From positions 1 through 64,000 of the forward strand of contig MGPB01000003.1 in the NCBI GenBank assembly GCA_001795455.1: a DNA stretch of 64,000 nt, in the 5' to 3' direction. The translations under genes and the position numbers were made by a program. The notes under the pieces are model-generated. The model did not search any database and was not told the DNA's origin. It saw nothing but the letters and a program-made list of their open reading frames with translations. Below, one piece after another: positions 17,604 to 29,058 of this stretch. Origin of the DNA: Curvibacter sp. GWA2_63_95 (GTDB lineage Bacteria > Pseudomonadota > Gammaproteobacteria > Burkholderiales > Burkholderiaceae_C). Position 1 is the stretch's first letter, and every line of letters starts with the position of its first letter.

Positions 17604-19448
17604 ATGTTCCCCACGCGGCTCGACTCCTCGGTGGCCTACGACATCGCCCGGGCGATGCTGGACGGCTTCAAACGCCACTACCAGCTCTTCCGCGCAGAGA
17701 GTGCGCGCGCCAAGCACCGCTTTGAAGTGGCCGACTGGCATGGACAGCAGCGTGCGCAGCGGGAGCGCATCGAGTTTTACGACCTGCGCGTAAAGGAATG
17801 CTCCAAACGGCTGGAGCGTGAGTTCAAGGCTGGCGAGCAGGGCATGGAGGTGTGGCAGCAAATCAAGCTGCACTACATCGGGCTGCTGGTGGACCACCAC
17901 CAGCCCGAGCTGGCCGAGACGTTTTTCAACTCGGTCACCACCAAGATCCTGCACCGCAGCTACTTCCAGAACGATTTCATCTTTGTGCGCCCTGCGGTCA
18001 GCACCGAGTACATCGAAAACCTGGCGTCCGCGGGCCGCCCCAGCCACCGCCCCACCTACCGCAGCTACTACCCCGCCCAGGACCAAGTGCAGGATCAGCT
18101 GGTGCGCATGGTGCAGGACTTCGACCTGCGTGTGCCGTTTGACGACCTGGCGCGGGATACCCATCGGGTGATGGAGGTGATGCGCGCGCAGTTGGGCGAG
18201 GTCAAGTTGCGCGCCAACTTCCAGGTCCAGGTGCTGTCCAACCTGTTCTTTCGCAACAAGGGTTGCTACATCATCGGCAAACTCATCAATGGGTTTGTCG
18301 AGCACGGTTTTGCGCTGCCGGTGCTGCATGGGCCTGGCGGCAAGCTGCGCATCGATGCCGCGCTGTTTGGCGAAGACGACCTGCTGCGCCTGTTCAGCTT
18401 TGCACGCGCCTACTTCATGGTGGACATGGAGATACCGAGCGCCTATGTGCAGTTTTTGTGCGGCATGATGCCCCGCAAGCCACGCAACGAGCTCTACAAC
18501 GCGCTGGGCCTGGCCAAGCAGGGCAAGACCCTGTTCTACCGCGACTTTCTGCACCACCTGCAGCACAGCACCGACCAGTTCCGCATCGCCGCGGGCATCA
18601 AGGGCATGGTGATGCTGGTGTTTGACCTGCCCAGCTACCCCTATGTGTTCAAGGTCATCAAAGACCACTTTCCCCACCAGAAAGAGACCACGCGCGCGCA
18701 GGTCAAGGCCAAGTACCAATTGGTGAAGCAGCACGACCGCGTGGGCCGCATGGCCGACACGCTGGACTATGGGGATGTGGCTTTTCCACGGGAGCGCTTC
18801 AGCGATGCGCTGATCGCCGAGCTGCAGCAGTTTGCCGCCAGCCAGTTGGAGATCAGCGACCGCGATGGGGATGGACAGACCGAGGTCATCATCCAGCACC
18901 TCTACATCGAGCGGCGCATGATCCCGCTCAACATCTACCTGCAGGAAGCCTTTGACGCCGGTGGCGCCGACCCCGCCAACACTAGCCCGGCCGCGCTGCG
19001 TGCGCGCGAGCAAATCACCCGTGCCGTCATCGACTACGGCTACGCCATCAAGGACATGGTGGCAGCCAACATCTTTCCCGGCGATATGCTCTGGAAGAAC
19101 TTCGGTGTCACGCGCAACAGCCAGGTGGTGTTCTACGACTACGACGAGATCGAGTACCTGACCGACTGCCACTTCCGCAAGGTGCCCGAGCCCCGTAACG
19201 AGGAAGAGGAAATGTCCGGCGAGATCTGGTACCGCGTCGGCCCGCACGACGTGTTCCCCGAGACTTTCGCGCCTTTTCTATTGGGCAACCCGCTGGTGCG
19301 CGAGGTTTTCATGCAGTACCACGCCAACCTGCTCGATCCTGCCTTCTGGCAGACGCAGAAGGAGCGTATTGCGGCGGGGTATGTGCATGATGTGTTTCCG
19401 TATGAAAAGGGCAAGCGGTTTCCTCGCGGCCCACGTCAGGAGGTCTAG
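17604..19448 (+). CDS. aceK: Isocitrate dehydrogenase kinase/phosphatase
   Basis: A 614-residue bifunctional enzyme that phosphorylates and reactivates isocitrate dehydrogenase, setting the split between TCA cycle and glyoxylate shunt. The ATP-binding segment [20 protein letters not shown] and the catalytic region [17 protein letters not shown] with [13 protein letters not shown] are highly characteristic. I use ATG 17604 (MFPTRLDSS); a TTG at 17595 in the R1 repeat would add three residues. It fits a lifestyle that produces much acetyl-CoA from the leucine and acyl-CoA pathways nearby. Confidence 0.96.
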   Translation: MFPTRLDSSVAYDIARAMLDGFKRHYQLFRAESARAKHRFEVADWHGQQRAQRERIEFYDLRVKECSKRLEREFKAGEQGMEVWQQIKLHYIGLLVDHHQPELAETFFNSVTTKILHRSYFQNDFIFVRPAVSTEYIENLASAGRPSHRPTYRSYYPAQDQVQDQLVRMVQDFDLRVPFDDLARDTHRVMEVMRAQLGEVKLRANFQVQVLSNLFFRNKGCYIIGKLINGFVEHGFALPVLHGPGGKLRIDAALFGEDDLLRLFSFARAYFMVDMEIPSAYVQFLCGMMPRKPRNELYNALGLAKQGKTLFYRDFLHHLQHSTDQFRIAAGIKGMVMLVFDLPSYPYVFKVIKDHFPHQKETTRAQVKAKYQLVKQHDRVGRMADTLDYGDVAFPRERFSDALIAELQQFAASQLEISDRDGDGQTEVIIQHLYIERRMIPLNIYLQEAFDAGGADPANTSPAALRAREQITRAVIDYGYAIKDMVAANIFPGDMLWKNFGVTRNSQVVFYDYDEIEYLTDCHFRKVPEPRNEEEEMSGEIWYRVGPHDVFPETFAPFLLGNPLVREVFMQYHANLLDPAFWQTQKERIAAGYVHDVFPYEKGKRFPRGPRQEV

Positions 19449-19451
19449 CGT

Positions 19452-20243
19452 ATGGGGACATATTGGCGCGTAGCAGTGGCTGTGGTTGCAAGCCTTCTAT
19501 CCGGCGTGACCCAGGCCGAGGTGGGCACCGTGGTGGATGTGCCCACGCGCCCGGGGGTGACGGTGCGTTACCTGTGGCAAGTTCCTGCGCAACCCCGGGC
19601 AAGCGTCATTTTGCTGGTCGGCGGCAATGGTGGTTTGCACCTGGGGGCTGACGGCAGCCTTGGTGGCATGGGGGGAAACTTCTTGTCGCGCACCCGTGCG
19701 CAATTCCTCCAGCAAGGCCTGGCGGTGGCACTGATGGACGCCCCCTCGGACCGGCAGGTGCCGCCATTTCTCAGCGGGTTTCGTCAGACGCCCGAGCATG
19801 TGGCAGACCTGAAGGCACTGATCGCGGATGTTCGCCAGCGCGGCCAGCTTCCGGTGGCGCTGGTGGGGACCAGCCGGGGAACGCAGTCCGCAGCGGCAGT
19901 GGCCATCGCCCTGGCCGAGTCCGGAGGTCCGGATGCGCTGGTCCTGACCTCGACCATCCTCACCGATCCGCAGAGCAAGGCCGTGCCCAAGATGGCCTTG
20001 GACACGCTGCGTATTCCGGTGTTGGTCATGCACCACCAGCAGGATGGATGCAAACTGTGTTCACCCGCGGACTTGCCCACGCTATTGGGCAAATTGCCCG
20101 CGGGGTATCAGGTTCGCATGTACGAAGGGGGCGGCAATGTCGGGGACCCCTGCGAGGCCATGGCCTACCACGGCTTCAATGGATTGGAGCGCCGCGTCGT
20201 GCAGGATTTAAGCGTTTGGTTGATGGACAGCGTGCTCCGTTGA
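19452..20243 (+). CDS. Secreted alpha/beta hydrolase
   Basis: A 263-residue protein with an N-terminal signal peptide (VAVAVVASLLSGVTQA) and an alpha/beta-hydrolase fold. The nucleophile elbow is GTSRG (VALVGTSRGTQSAAA), and an oxyanion-hole-like LLVGGNGG segment lies upstream. A late His (AYHGFNGLE) could complete the triad. Two cysteines (DGCKLCS) may form a disulfide. The AGGAGG Shine-Dalgarno lies within the end of aceK, suggesting co-transcription. Substrate unknown. Confidence 0.8.
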   Translation: MGTYWRVAVAVVASLLSGVTQAEVGTVVDVPTRPGVTVRYLWQVPAQPRASVILLVGGNGGLHLGADGSLGGMGGNFLSRTRAQFLQQGLAVALMDAPSDRQVPPFLSGFRQTPEHVADLKALIADVRQRGQLPVALVGTSRGTQSAAAVAIALAESGGPDALVLTSTILTDPQSKAVPKMALDTLRIPVLVMHHQQDGCKLCSPADLPTLLGKLPAGYQVRMYEGGGNVGDPCEAMAYHGFNGLERRVVQDLSVWLMDSVLR

Positions 20244-20277
20244 CGGAGTTGCATCTGGGTTTGACGTACACTCCGCC

Positions 20278-22352
<2,075 letters not shown>

Positions 22353-22354
22353 CC

Positions 22355-23410
22355 GTGGCAGCCCAACGCATAGGCATTGCCGGTGCCGGCGTGCTCGGTC
22401 GGCTGCTGGCGTTCACGCTCAGCCGCGCGGGCCACGCCGTGCAGGTGTTTGACCCTGCATCCGGTCCCGGTCCGCGCGCGGACTCGGGCTTGCGGGCCGC
22501 GGGTTGGACGGCCGCGGGCATGCTGAGCCCGGTGGCCGAACTGGAGCGTGCGGGGGCCGAGGTTTTTGCGCTGGGCCTGCGTTCCTGTGTGCTGTGGCCA
22601 CAGATCGTGCAGGGCCTGAACCAGCCCGTGGACCTGCGCATGCAGGGCAGCCTGCTGCTGGCGCACCGCGGCGATGCGGGTGCGGCCCAGCGTGTGGTTG
22701 GGCTGCTGCAGGCCAAGGCCGATGCACCGTACCAACCGCAACCCTTGTCGCTGGACGCACTGCGCGAACTGGAGCCCGCCATTCAAGGCCCGGCGCTGGC
22801 CTGGCTGCTGCCCTGCGAGGGGCAGATTCACCCCTGGCAGGCGCTGCAGGCTCTGGCCGCACAAGGGGCCGAGCAGGGCGTGCAATGGCACTGGAATCGT
22901 AGTGTGACAAGGGTGGATGCGGGTGAGTTGCTGGTGGGTGCCATCCACCCCGAGCGGCATACCTTCGACCACGTGTTTGACGTGCGCGGCGTGGGCGCCA
23001 AGCCCGCGCTGCCGGTGCGTGGTGTGCGCGGCGAAGTGTTTTGGTTGCACGCGCCTGGTGTGCCGCTGCACCGCCCCGTGCGCCTGCTGCATCCGCGCCA
23101 CTCGGTGTACCTGGTGCCGCGGCCGGATGATGTCATCGTGGTCGGCGCCAGCGAGATCGAGAGCGAAGACCGCTCCCCCGTGTCCCTGCGCAGCACGCTG
23201 GAGCTGCTGAGCGCCGCCCACAGCGCCATCCCCGCATTGGCCGAGGCACGCGTGGTCCACACCGAGACCAACCTGCGCCCCGCGCTGCCCGACAACCTGC
23301 CCGCACTGCGCCACGCACCGGGCCTCACCGTCATCAACGGCCTCTTCCGCCACGGCTGGCTCATTGCACCGGCCTTGGTGGAGCAGGCCCTGCACGAGTT
23401 ATCGCTATGA
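22355..23410 (+). CDS. thiO: Glycine oxidase ThiO
   Basis: A 351-residue FAD-dependent amine oxidase that makes iminoglycine for the thiazole moiety. The N-terminal dinucleotide motif GIAGAGVLGRLLAF binds FAD, and the C-terminal NGLFRHGWLIAPAL segment is typical of ThiO/DadA-type oxidases. GTG start directly after thiC. The end overlaps thiS by four bases. Presence of ThiO rather than ThiH implies oxygen-dependent thiazole synthesis. Confidence 0.9.
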   Translation: MAAQRIGIAGAGVLGRLLAFTLSRAGHAVQVFDPASGPGPRADSGLRAAGWTAAGMLSPVAELERAGAEVFALGLRSCVLWPQIVQGLNQPVDLRMQGSLLLAHRGDAGAAQRVVGLLQAKADAPYQPQPLSLDALRELEPAIQGPALAWLLPCEGQIHPWQALQALAAQGAEQGVQWHWNRSVTRVDAGELLVGAIHPERHTFDHVFDVRGVGAKPALPVRGVRGEVFWLHAPGVPLHRPVRLLHPRHSVYLVPRPDDVIVVGASEIESEDRSPVSLRSTLELLSAAHSAIPALAEARVVHTETNLRPALPDNLPALRHAPGLTVINGLFRHGWLIAPALVEQALHELSL

Positions 23411-23634
23411 GCACCCCAGACACTGCGCTGCACACCATCACCGTGGTGGTGAATGGCAACCCCGAAAGTACCTCCGCCCGCACCCTGCAAGCCTGGGTGG
23501 AGGCGCGCGGCGTGCTGCCTGCGGCCGTTGCCACCGCCGTCAACGGCCAGTTTGTGCCGCGCAGCCAGCGCGCCCAGCAGCCGCTGAATGAGGGCGACAC
23601 CATCCTGACCTTCCAACCGATAGAAGGAGGTTGA
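23407..23634 (+). CDS. thiS: Sulfur carrier protein ThiS
   Basis: A 75-residue ubiquitin-like protein ending in the obligatory Gly-Gly, which is adenylated and thiocarboxylated to carry sulfur to ThiG. The sequence [16 protein letters not shown] and the [14 protein letters not shown] tail are diagnostic. It overlaps thiO at its start. A thiF-type activating gene is not in this window. Confidence 0.95.
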   Translation: MSTPDTALHTITVVVNGNPESTSARTLQAWVEARGVLPAAVATAVNGQFVPRSQRAQQPLNEGDTILTFQPIEGG

Positions 23635-23636
23635 GC

Positions 23637-24530
23637 ATGTCCGCAACACCAAGAGACTGGGCGCCTGAGCGCTTTGCGCAGGTCAAGGAGGAGCCCGCAC
23701 CGCGGGCGGGGGACACGGAGCAAAGCGCTCAGGCGTCCAGTCTCCCCCCGCAAACAGAATGGCAAATAGGCGGGAAAACACTGACCAGCCGCTTCTTCCT
23801 CGGCACCGCGGCGTACCCGTCCCCCCACGTGCTGCAACAAGCCATTGCCGCCTCCGGCGCCCAGGTCGTCACCATGGGCCTGCGCCGCCAACTCGCCCAT
23901 GGCGCAGAGGCTGGCGATTTTTTTGCGCTCATCCAAGCCACCGGCGCCCACCTGCTGCCCAACACCGCCGGCTGCCACACCGCACGCGAAGCCATCACCC
24001 TGGCCCACATGGCGCGCGAGCTGTTTGACACCACCTGGATCAAGCTCGAAGTGGTGGGCGACGCCCACACCCTGCAGCCCGACCCGTTTGAGCTGCTGAC
24101 CGCCGCCACGCAGTTGGTGAAAGACGGCTTTGAGGTCTTCCCGTATTGCATGGACGACCTGGTGAGCTGCCAGCGCCTGCTGGACGCCGGATGCAACATC
24201 CTCATGCCCTGGGGCGCGCCCATCGGCTCGGGCCAGGGGCTGGTCAACCCCGGTGCGCTGCGCACGCTGCGTGCGCGCCTGCCCGGCGTGCCGCTCATCG
24301 TGGATGCAGGCATCGGCTCGCCGGCCGATGCCGTGCAGGCCATGGAGCTGGGGCTGGACGCCGTGCTGCTCAACAGTGCCGTGGCCCACGCGGTGGATCC
24401 GGTGCGCATGGCACGTGCCTTCAAGTTGGGTATCGAATCTGGCCGCATGGCGTTCGAGGCTGGCGTGATGGCCCGCCAGGACATGGCCGTGGCCTCCACC
24501 CCGGTGGCGGGCCATCCCATCTTGCTCTGA
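23637..24530 (+). CDS. thiG: Thiazole synthase ThiG with repeat-derived N-terminal extension
   Basis: A 297-residue TIM-barrel enzyme joining ThiS thiocarboxylate, dehydroglycine and deoxyxylulose phosphate. The Schiff-base Lys lies in [11 protein letters not shown], and the phosphate-binding segments [16 protein letters not shown] and [18 protein letters not shown] are intact. An AAGGAGG Shine-Dalgarno lies 6 bases before ATG 23637, which fixes the start. About 40 residues before the conserved [17 protein letters not shown] are unusual for ThiG and are encoded by a large hairpin element. Confidence 0.95.
   Translation: MSATPRDWAPERFAQVKEEPAPRAGDTEQSAQASSLPPQTEWQIGGKTLTSRFFLGTAAYPSPHVLQQAIAASGAQVVTMGLRRQLAHGAEAGDFFALIQATGAHLLPNTAGCHTAREAITLAHMARELFDTTWIKLEVVGDAHTLQPDPFELLTAATQLVKDGFEVFPYCMDDLVSCQRLLDAGCNILMPWGAPIGSGQGLVNPGALRTLRARLPGVPLIVDAGIGSPADAVQAMELGLDAVLLNSAVAHAVDPVRMARAFKLGIESGRMAFEAGVMARQDMAVASTPVAGHPILL
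23653..23744. repeat. Large hairpin element in frame at the thiG N-terminus
   Basis: Left arm 23653-23677 (GAGACTGGGCGCC, then TGAGCGCTTTGC) pairs with right arm 23720-23744 at 24 of 25 positions. The 42-base loop contains a nested GCCCGC/GCGGGC hairpin and the AGGTCAAGGAGGAG segment. Architecture resembles R2, but the loop is different. Confidence 0.85.
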
Positions 24531-24533
24531 GGG

Positions 24534-24588
24534 TGCTATGAAAAAAGAAGCTGCTCGCGCAATATCCATAAGGGCTAGAGGCACTTTT
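24534..24588 (+). repeat. R1 short interspersed repeat, supplies the thiDE start codon
   Basis: TGCTATGAAAAAAGAAGCTG, then CTCGCGCAATATCCATAAGG and GCTAGAGGCACTTTT form a complete R1 copy. The ATG of the thiDE frame is part of the repeat's GCTATG start, and the first 17 residues (MKKEAARAISIRARGTF) are repeat-encoded. Confidence 0.88.
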
Positions 24589-26139
24589 GGCACTGAAGTA
24601 CGCCCGGTGGCCGCTGGCGTGCGCCCTGTGGTTTGGAGCATTGCCGGCTCCGACTCGGGCGCTGGCGCCGGCCTGCAGGCGGACCTAAAAGCGCTACAGG
24701 CCTTTGGCGTGCATGGCTGTACGGCCGTGGCCGCCATCACGGCGCAAAACTCGGTGGCCGTCACCCGCGTGGAGCCGGTGAGCGCCGATGTGCTGGACGC
24801 GCAGCTGCGTGCGTTGGCGCAAGACTTGCCGCCGCAGGCCATCAAGACCGGGCTGCTGGGCAGCGTGGACAACGTGCGCGTGGTCTGCCAGTGGGTGGAC
24901 CGCCTGCGCGCGCAGGGCCAACCGGTGGCGCTGGTCGTGGACCCGGTGCTGGGCGCCACGACCGGGGTCCGTTTTGCGGGCGACGCGCTGGTGCAGGCTT
25001 ATGTGCAGGAGTTGTTGCCGCGCGCCACGCTGGTCACGCCCAATCGTGAGGAGGCTGAACGCCTGTTGGCGTTGGTGGGGCAAGGCGCGTCTGCCACAGT
25101 ACCGGAGGCCGCGGCCGCCCTTGCGGGGCTGGCACCAGACAGTCTGTCTGTGGTGGTCACGGGCGGCGATACATCGGGGCGCGACGGGCTGGCCGCCGAC
25201 TGGCTGCACTGTCCGCAAGCCACCGGCTGGCTCAGCCAGCCACGCGTGGACACGCGGCACCACCACGGCACGGGCTGCACCTTTGCCGCCACTGCCGCCG
25301 CCGCGCTGGCCAGCGGCTACTGCGTGGCCGACGCCGTGGTGTTGGCCAAGATGGCCACCACGCACGCCCTGCGCCACGCCTATGCCGCGGGGCAGGGCGC
25401 GGGCCCGGTGCAGGCGCTGCCGGACTTTGCGCAGCACATCGACAACCTGCCCGCTTTCACACTGCCGGGTGCCACAGCACCGTTGGCCGTGCATGCGCTG
25501 CAGCCCTTCGCACCGCTGAGCAACCCGGCGCTGGGTGTCTATGCCGTGGTCGACAGCGCCGCCTGGGTGCGCCGCGTGCTGGCCGCTGGTATCCGTACCG
25601 TGCAGCTGCGTATCAAAGACCCCGCGGAGCCCACGCTGGCCGCGCAAATGGCAGAGAGCATGGCCATCGCACGCGCCACGCCGGGTGCGCAACTCTTCAT
25701 CAACGACCACTGGCAACTGGCCCTGCAGCACGGCGCGTATGGCGTGCACCTGGGTCAGGAGGATCTGGAGCAGGTGGACCTGCAGGCGCTGCGCCAGGCC
25801 GGCGTGCGCTTAGGGCTCAGTACCCACAGCTACTGGGAGGTGGCCCGCGCCTGGGCGCTGCGCCCCAGCTACATCGCCTGCGGCCCCATCTTCGCCACGC
25901 AAAGCAAAGACATGCCCTGGATTCCCCAGGGGCTGGACAACCTGCGCTACTGGGCCCGCGTGTTACCCCTGCCCGTGGTGGGCATTGCGGGCATTGATGC
26001 CGGCAACGTGGCCGAGGTGGCCGCGACGGGCGCGGCCAGCGCGGCGGTGATTTCGGCGATCACCAAGGCGGCCGATCCTGAACAGGCTTGCACGGCGCTG
26101 CTGCAGGGCTTTGCGTGCGGCACTACACCTTCGACTTGA
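24538..26139 (+). CDS. thiDE: Fused HMP-phosphate kinase / thiamine-phosphate synthase (ThiD-ThiE)
   Basis: A 533-residue fusion. ThiD spans about residues 25-290: SIAGSDSGAGAGLQADLKAL binds HMP, and HHHGTGCTFAATAAAAL carries the catalytic GTGC. ThiE spans about 320-525: LGVYAVVD, TVQLRIKDP, LFINDHWQLAL and YGVHLGQEDL are recognisable, with CGPIFATQSK in the phosphate-binding region. Together they phosphorylate HMP-P and couple it to thiazole phosphate to give thiamine monophosphate. The N-terminus is repeat-derived. Its end overlaps the convergent protease gene by 17 bases. Confidence 0.95.
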   Translation: MKKEAARAISIRARGTFGTEVRPVAAGVRPVVWSIAGSDSGAGAGLQADLKALQAFGVHGCTAVAAITAQNSVAVTRVEPVSADVLDAQLRALAQDLPPQAIKTGLLGSVDNVRVVCQWVDRLRAQGQPVALVVDPVLGATTGVRFAGDALVQAYVQELLPRATLVTPNREEAERLLALVGQGASATVPEAAAALAGLAPDSLSVVVTGGDTSGRDGLAADWLHCPQATGWLSQPRVDTRHHHGTGCTFAATAAAALASGYCVADAVVLAKMATTHALRHAYAAGQGAGPVQALPDFAQHIDNLPAFTLPGATAPLAVHALQPFAPLSNPALGVYAVVDSAAWVRRVLAAGIRTVQLRIKDPAEPTLAAQMAESMAIARATPGAQLFINDHWQLALQHGAYGVHLGQEDLEQVDLQALRQAGVRLGLSTHSYWEVARAWALRPSYIACGPIFATQSKDMPWIPQGLDNLRYWARVLPLPVVGIAGIDAGNVAEVAATGAASAAVISAITKAADPEQACTALLQGFACGTTPST

Positions 26140-27598
26140 GCGTGAGGGCGATGTAGTTTTTGTCCCCTTCATGCTGCACCAGCAGCGCCACCGAGCCTTT
26201 GGCCTGCGCCAGCAGCGCGCGGGCCTGCTCCACCGAGGTGACGGGTACATGGTTGATGGCCAGCAGGATGTCGCCGGGTGCAATGCCGGCTTTGTCAGCC
26301 TCGGGCTGCACACCTTCGACCATCAGGCCGTGGCGTGCTTCGGCGGCACGCTGTTCCACGGGGAGCAGGGGGCGCACGGCCAAGCCCAACTGGGGGAGCA
26401 CAGGAACGTTGGCCAGCGAGTCGGCCAGCGGTTTGGCCAGGGTGGGGTCTTCCAGTGTGGCGCGCGTCTGAATCGCCCGTCCGTTGCGCAAGACGTCGAT
26501 CTGCATCTGCTGGCCTGGCACGGCCATGGCCACCCACAGCGGCAGGTCGCTCGATGCCAGGATGGCGTGACCATCGATGCCCACAATCACATCGCCGGGC
26601 TGCAAACCCGCCTTGGCCGCGGCTGTGTCGGTGCGGACTTCCGAGATCAGGGCGCCAACGGGGCGGGGCAGCTTGAACGCATCGGCCAGCGCCTGGGTCA
26701 CTTCCTGTACCGACACACCCAGCACGCCATGTGATGCATGGCCGGTGGCGACGATCTGGCGCTGCACCGATTGCGCCAGATCAATGGGAATGGCAAAGCT
26801 CAGGCCCTGGTAGCCGCCGCTGCGGGTGTAGATCTGCGAGTTGATGCCCACCACTTCACCGCGCGCATTAAACAGCGGGCCGCCCGAGTTGCCGGGGTTG
26901 ATGGCGGCATCGGTCTGGATGAAGGGCACGGTGTAGTCGTCGGGCAGGCTGCGGCTCTTGGCGCTGACCACGCCGGTGGTGACGGTGTTGTCCAGCCCAA
27001 ACGGTGAGCCGATGGCCAACACCCATTCGCCCACGCTCAGGTCGGCCGGCTTGCCGATGGCGACGGTGGGCAGGTTGCTGGCTTCAATCTTCAGCACGGC
27101 CACGTCGGTCTTGGCATCGCTGCCCAGTACCTTGGCCGTGAACTCGCGCCGGTCGGTCAGTTTGACGGTCACTTCGGTGGCATGGGCGATGACGTGGGCA
27201 TTGGTCAGCACCAGGCCGTCGGCACTGACGATGAAGCCCGACGCCCGCCCACTGACCGGGATCTGCATGCTGGCGCCAGTGGCGCCAAACTGCTCCTGGA
27301 ACTTGCGCAGAAACAGCTGTGTCGGGTCTTCGCTGTCGGCGCCTTTGGCGTTGGCACTGTTGTCCTTGCTGTCCGCGGTGATCAGCCGCGTGCCGCTCAC
27401 GCTGATGTTGACCACCGCCGGGCCGTAGCGTTGCACGATCTGCGCAAAGTCGGGTGTGCCCAGCGTGCGGATGGCCGGTGGCGCTGCACTGGTGGGGCTG
27501 GTGGTTTGCGCGTGGCCGGTGGCCAAGAGGCTGGTGCCAGCCAGAACGAGAAGGGCGGTGCGCATCAGGCGCGGCAGGGTGGGGGCAAGGGCTTTCAT
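26123..27598 (-). CDS. Periplasmic serine endoprotease, DegP/DegQ (HtrA) family
   Basis: A 491-residue HtrA protease. Signal peptide MKALAPTLPRLMRTALLVLA is followed by a Gln/Thr-rich linker and a trypsin-like domain with the triad His (LTNAHVIAHA), Asp (KTDVAVLKI) and Ser (INPGNSGGPLF). Two PDZ domains follow (QPGDVIVGIDGHAI and GIAPGDILLAINHVP). It degrades or chaperones misfolded envelope proteins. I start at ATG 27598 because the longer frame to 27772 runs through the operator palindrome at 27672. It is divergent from the thiolase gene, so it might share that regulation. Confidence 0.93.
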   Translation of the reverse strand: MKALAPTLPRLMRTALLVLAGTSLLATGHAQTTSPTSAAPPAIRTLGTPDFAQIVQRYGPAVVNISVSGTRLITADSKDNSANAKGADSEDPTQLFLRKFQEQFGATGASMQIPVSGRASGFIVSADGLVLTNAHVIAHATEVTVKLTDRREFTAKVLGSDAKTDVAVLKIEASNLPTVAIGKPADLSVGEWVLAIGSPFGLDNTVTTGVVSAKSRSLPDDYTVPFIQTDAAINPGNSGGPLFNARGEVVGINSQIYTRSGGYQGLSFAIPIDLAQSVQRQIVATGHASHGVLGVSVQEVTQALADAFKLPRPVGALISEVRTDTAAAKAGLQPGDVIVGIDGHAILASSDLPLWVAMAVPGQQMQIDVLRNGRAIQTRATLEDPTLAKPLADSLANVPVLPQLGLAVRPLLPVEQRAAEARHGLMVEGVQPEADKAGIAPGDILLAINHVPVTSVEQARALLAQAKGSVALLVQHEGDKNYIALTLKSKV

Positions 27599-27671
27599 GC
27601 CGCCCATGGTGCCGGGCCCGCATGAAGACGTGTGTGCCGCAGGTGAAGCGGCGGTAAAGTTTTTTCTGCCA

Positions 27672-27699
27672 CAATTGACGTTTACGTAAACGTCAATTG
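27672..27699. promoter_or_regulatory. Perfect 28-bp palindromic operator, second LiuR-type site
   Basis: The core GACGTTTACGTAAACGTC is identical to the site at 13009, here extended to CAATT/AATTG arms. It lies 30 bases upstream of the thiolase ATG and 74 bases from the divergent protease start. Confidence 0.87.
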
Positions 27700-27728
27700 C
27701 ATTCACCCCCAGCCAACCGAGGAAGACC

Positions 27729-28910
27729 ATGCCAGACTCCATCGTGATCGTCAGCGCCGCCCGCACCCCCATGGGGGGCTTTCAGGGCGATTTTTCCAGC
27801 CTTGCCGCCCATGACCTGGGCGGTGCCGCCATCCAGGCCGCCGTGCAGCGCGCCGGCATTAGCCCCGAGCTGGTGACCGAAGTGATTTTTGGCAACTGCC
27901 TGATGGCCGGCCAAGGCCAGGCACCGGCGCGCCAGGCGGCATTCAAGGGCGGCCTGCCCAAGAGCGCGGGCGCGGTCACGCTGAGCAAGATGTGCGGCTC
28001 CGGCATGCGCGCGGCCATGTTTGCGCACGACATGCTGCTGGCCGGCAGCCACGATGTGCTGGTGGCCGGTGGCATGGAGAGCATGACCAACGCACCGCAC
28101 CTGCTGCTCAAGGGCCGCAGCGGCATCCGCATCGGCCACGACCGCGTGATGGACCACATGATGCTGGACGGCCTGGAAGACGCCTACGAAGCCGGCCGCT
28201 CCATGGGCACCTTCGGTGAAGACTGCGCCGCCAAGTACAGCTTCACCCGCGAACAACAAGACAATTTCGCCACGGCCAGCGTGCAGCGTGCGCAGGCAGC
28301 TATCAAATCAGGAGCATTTGAGGCAGAAATCACCCCCGTGACGGTCAAGACCCGTGCGGGCGATGTGCAGATCAGCGTGGACGAAGGCCCGGGCAAGATC
28401 AAGCTGGACAAGATCCCCACGCTCAAGGCCGCGTTCAAGAAAGACGGCACCATCACCGCCGCCAGCAGCAGCTCCATCAACGACGGCGCGGCCGCCATGG
28501 TGCTGATGCGCGCGGGCACCGCTGCCGAGTTGGGCTGCAAGCCCCTGGCCCGCATCGTGGCCCATGCCACCCACGCGCAGGAGCCCAACTGGTTTGCCAC
28601 CGCCCCTGTGGGCGCCACGCAGAAGCTGCTGGCCAAGGCCGGCTGGAAGGTGGAGGACGTGGACCTGTGGGAAGTCAACGAAGCCTTTGCCGTGGTGCCC
28701 ATGGCGCTGATGGCCGAGCTGCACATTCCGCACGACAAGGTCAACGTGAACGGCGGCGCCTGCGCGCTGGGCCACCCGATTGGCGCCTCCGGTGCGCGCA
28801 TCATGGTGACGCTGATCCACGCGCTGAAGGCGCGTGGCCTTAAAAAAGGTGTGGCGACCTTGTGCATTGGCGGCGGTGAAGCCACCGCGCTGGCGCTGGA
28901 GTTGCTATAA
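27729..28910 (+). CDS. Acetyl-CoA C-acyltransferase (thiolase)
   Basis: A 393-residue thiolase. Nucleophilic Cys is in LSKMCGSGMRA, the general-base His in CALGHPIGASGARI, and the second Cys in TLCIGGGEATALALEL. It catalyses thiolytic cleavage or condensation of (aceto)acetyl-CoA and would dispose of the acetoacetyl-CoA produced from leucine. The LiuR-type palindrome immediately upstream supports that role. The stop codon TAA is contributed by an R1 repeat (GCTATAA). Confidence 0.93.
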   Translation: MPDSIVIVSAARTPMGGFQGDFSSLAAHDLGGAAIQAAVQRAGISPELVTEVIFGNCLMAGQGQAPARQAAFKGGLPKSAGAVTLSKMCGSGMRAAMFAHDMLLAGSHDVLVAGGMESMTNAPHLLLKGRSGIRIGHDRVMDHMMLDGLEDAYEAGRSMGTFGEDCAAKYSFTREQQDNFATASVQRAQAAIKSGAFEAEITPVTVKTRAGDVQISVDEGPGKIKLDKIPTLKAAFKKDGTITAASSSSINDGAAAMVLMRAGTAAELGCKPLARIVAHATHAQEPNWFATAPVGATQKLLAKAGWKVEDVDLWEVNEAFAVVPMALMAELHIPHDKVNVNGGACALGHPIGASGARIMVTLIHALKARGLKKGVATLCIGGGEATALALELL

Positions 28911-28958
28911 ATTCAGGAGCTGTTCGCGCATATTCTGCGGGGGCTAGAGTGTTATTTC
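28902..28958 (+). repeat. R1 short interspersed repeat, contains the thiolase stop codon
   Basis: TTGCTATAAATTCAGGAGCT, then GTTCGCGCATATTCTGCGGG and GGCTAGAGTGTTATTT is a full R1 copy. Its GCTATAA supplies the thiolase stop, and it is followed 7 bases later by an R2 hairpin. Confidence 0.88.
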
Positions 28959-28965
28959 CTTCCCA

Positions 28966-29030
28966 TATGCGGAGTGCCGGGGGCCTCATACTGCCAAATG
29001 CGCAGAAATCGGCCCCCGGCACTCCGCATA
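28966..29030 (+). repeat. R2 hairpin element, intergenic
   Basis: TATGCGGAGTGCCGGGGGCC (28966-28985) and its exact reverse complement (29011-29030) flank a 25-base loop that begins TCATAC and ends AAATC. The loop ends match the uvrA elements while the arms are unrelated. No T-run follows. Confidence 0.88.
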
Positions 29031-29058
29031 CGGGCGAGGCCTGCGTTGAAGGAGACAC

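Noticed and set aside
28298..28330. Possible truncated R1 copy inside the thiolase gene (GCTATCAAATCAGGAGC)
   Set aside because: Only the first part matches, the core TGCTTGCGCA is absent, and the encoded AIKSGAFEAEI is normal thiolase sequence. The AT-rich codons are suggestive but not enough.
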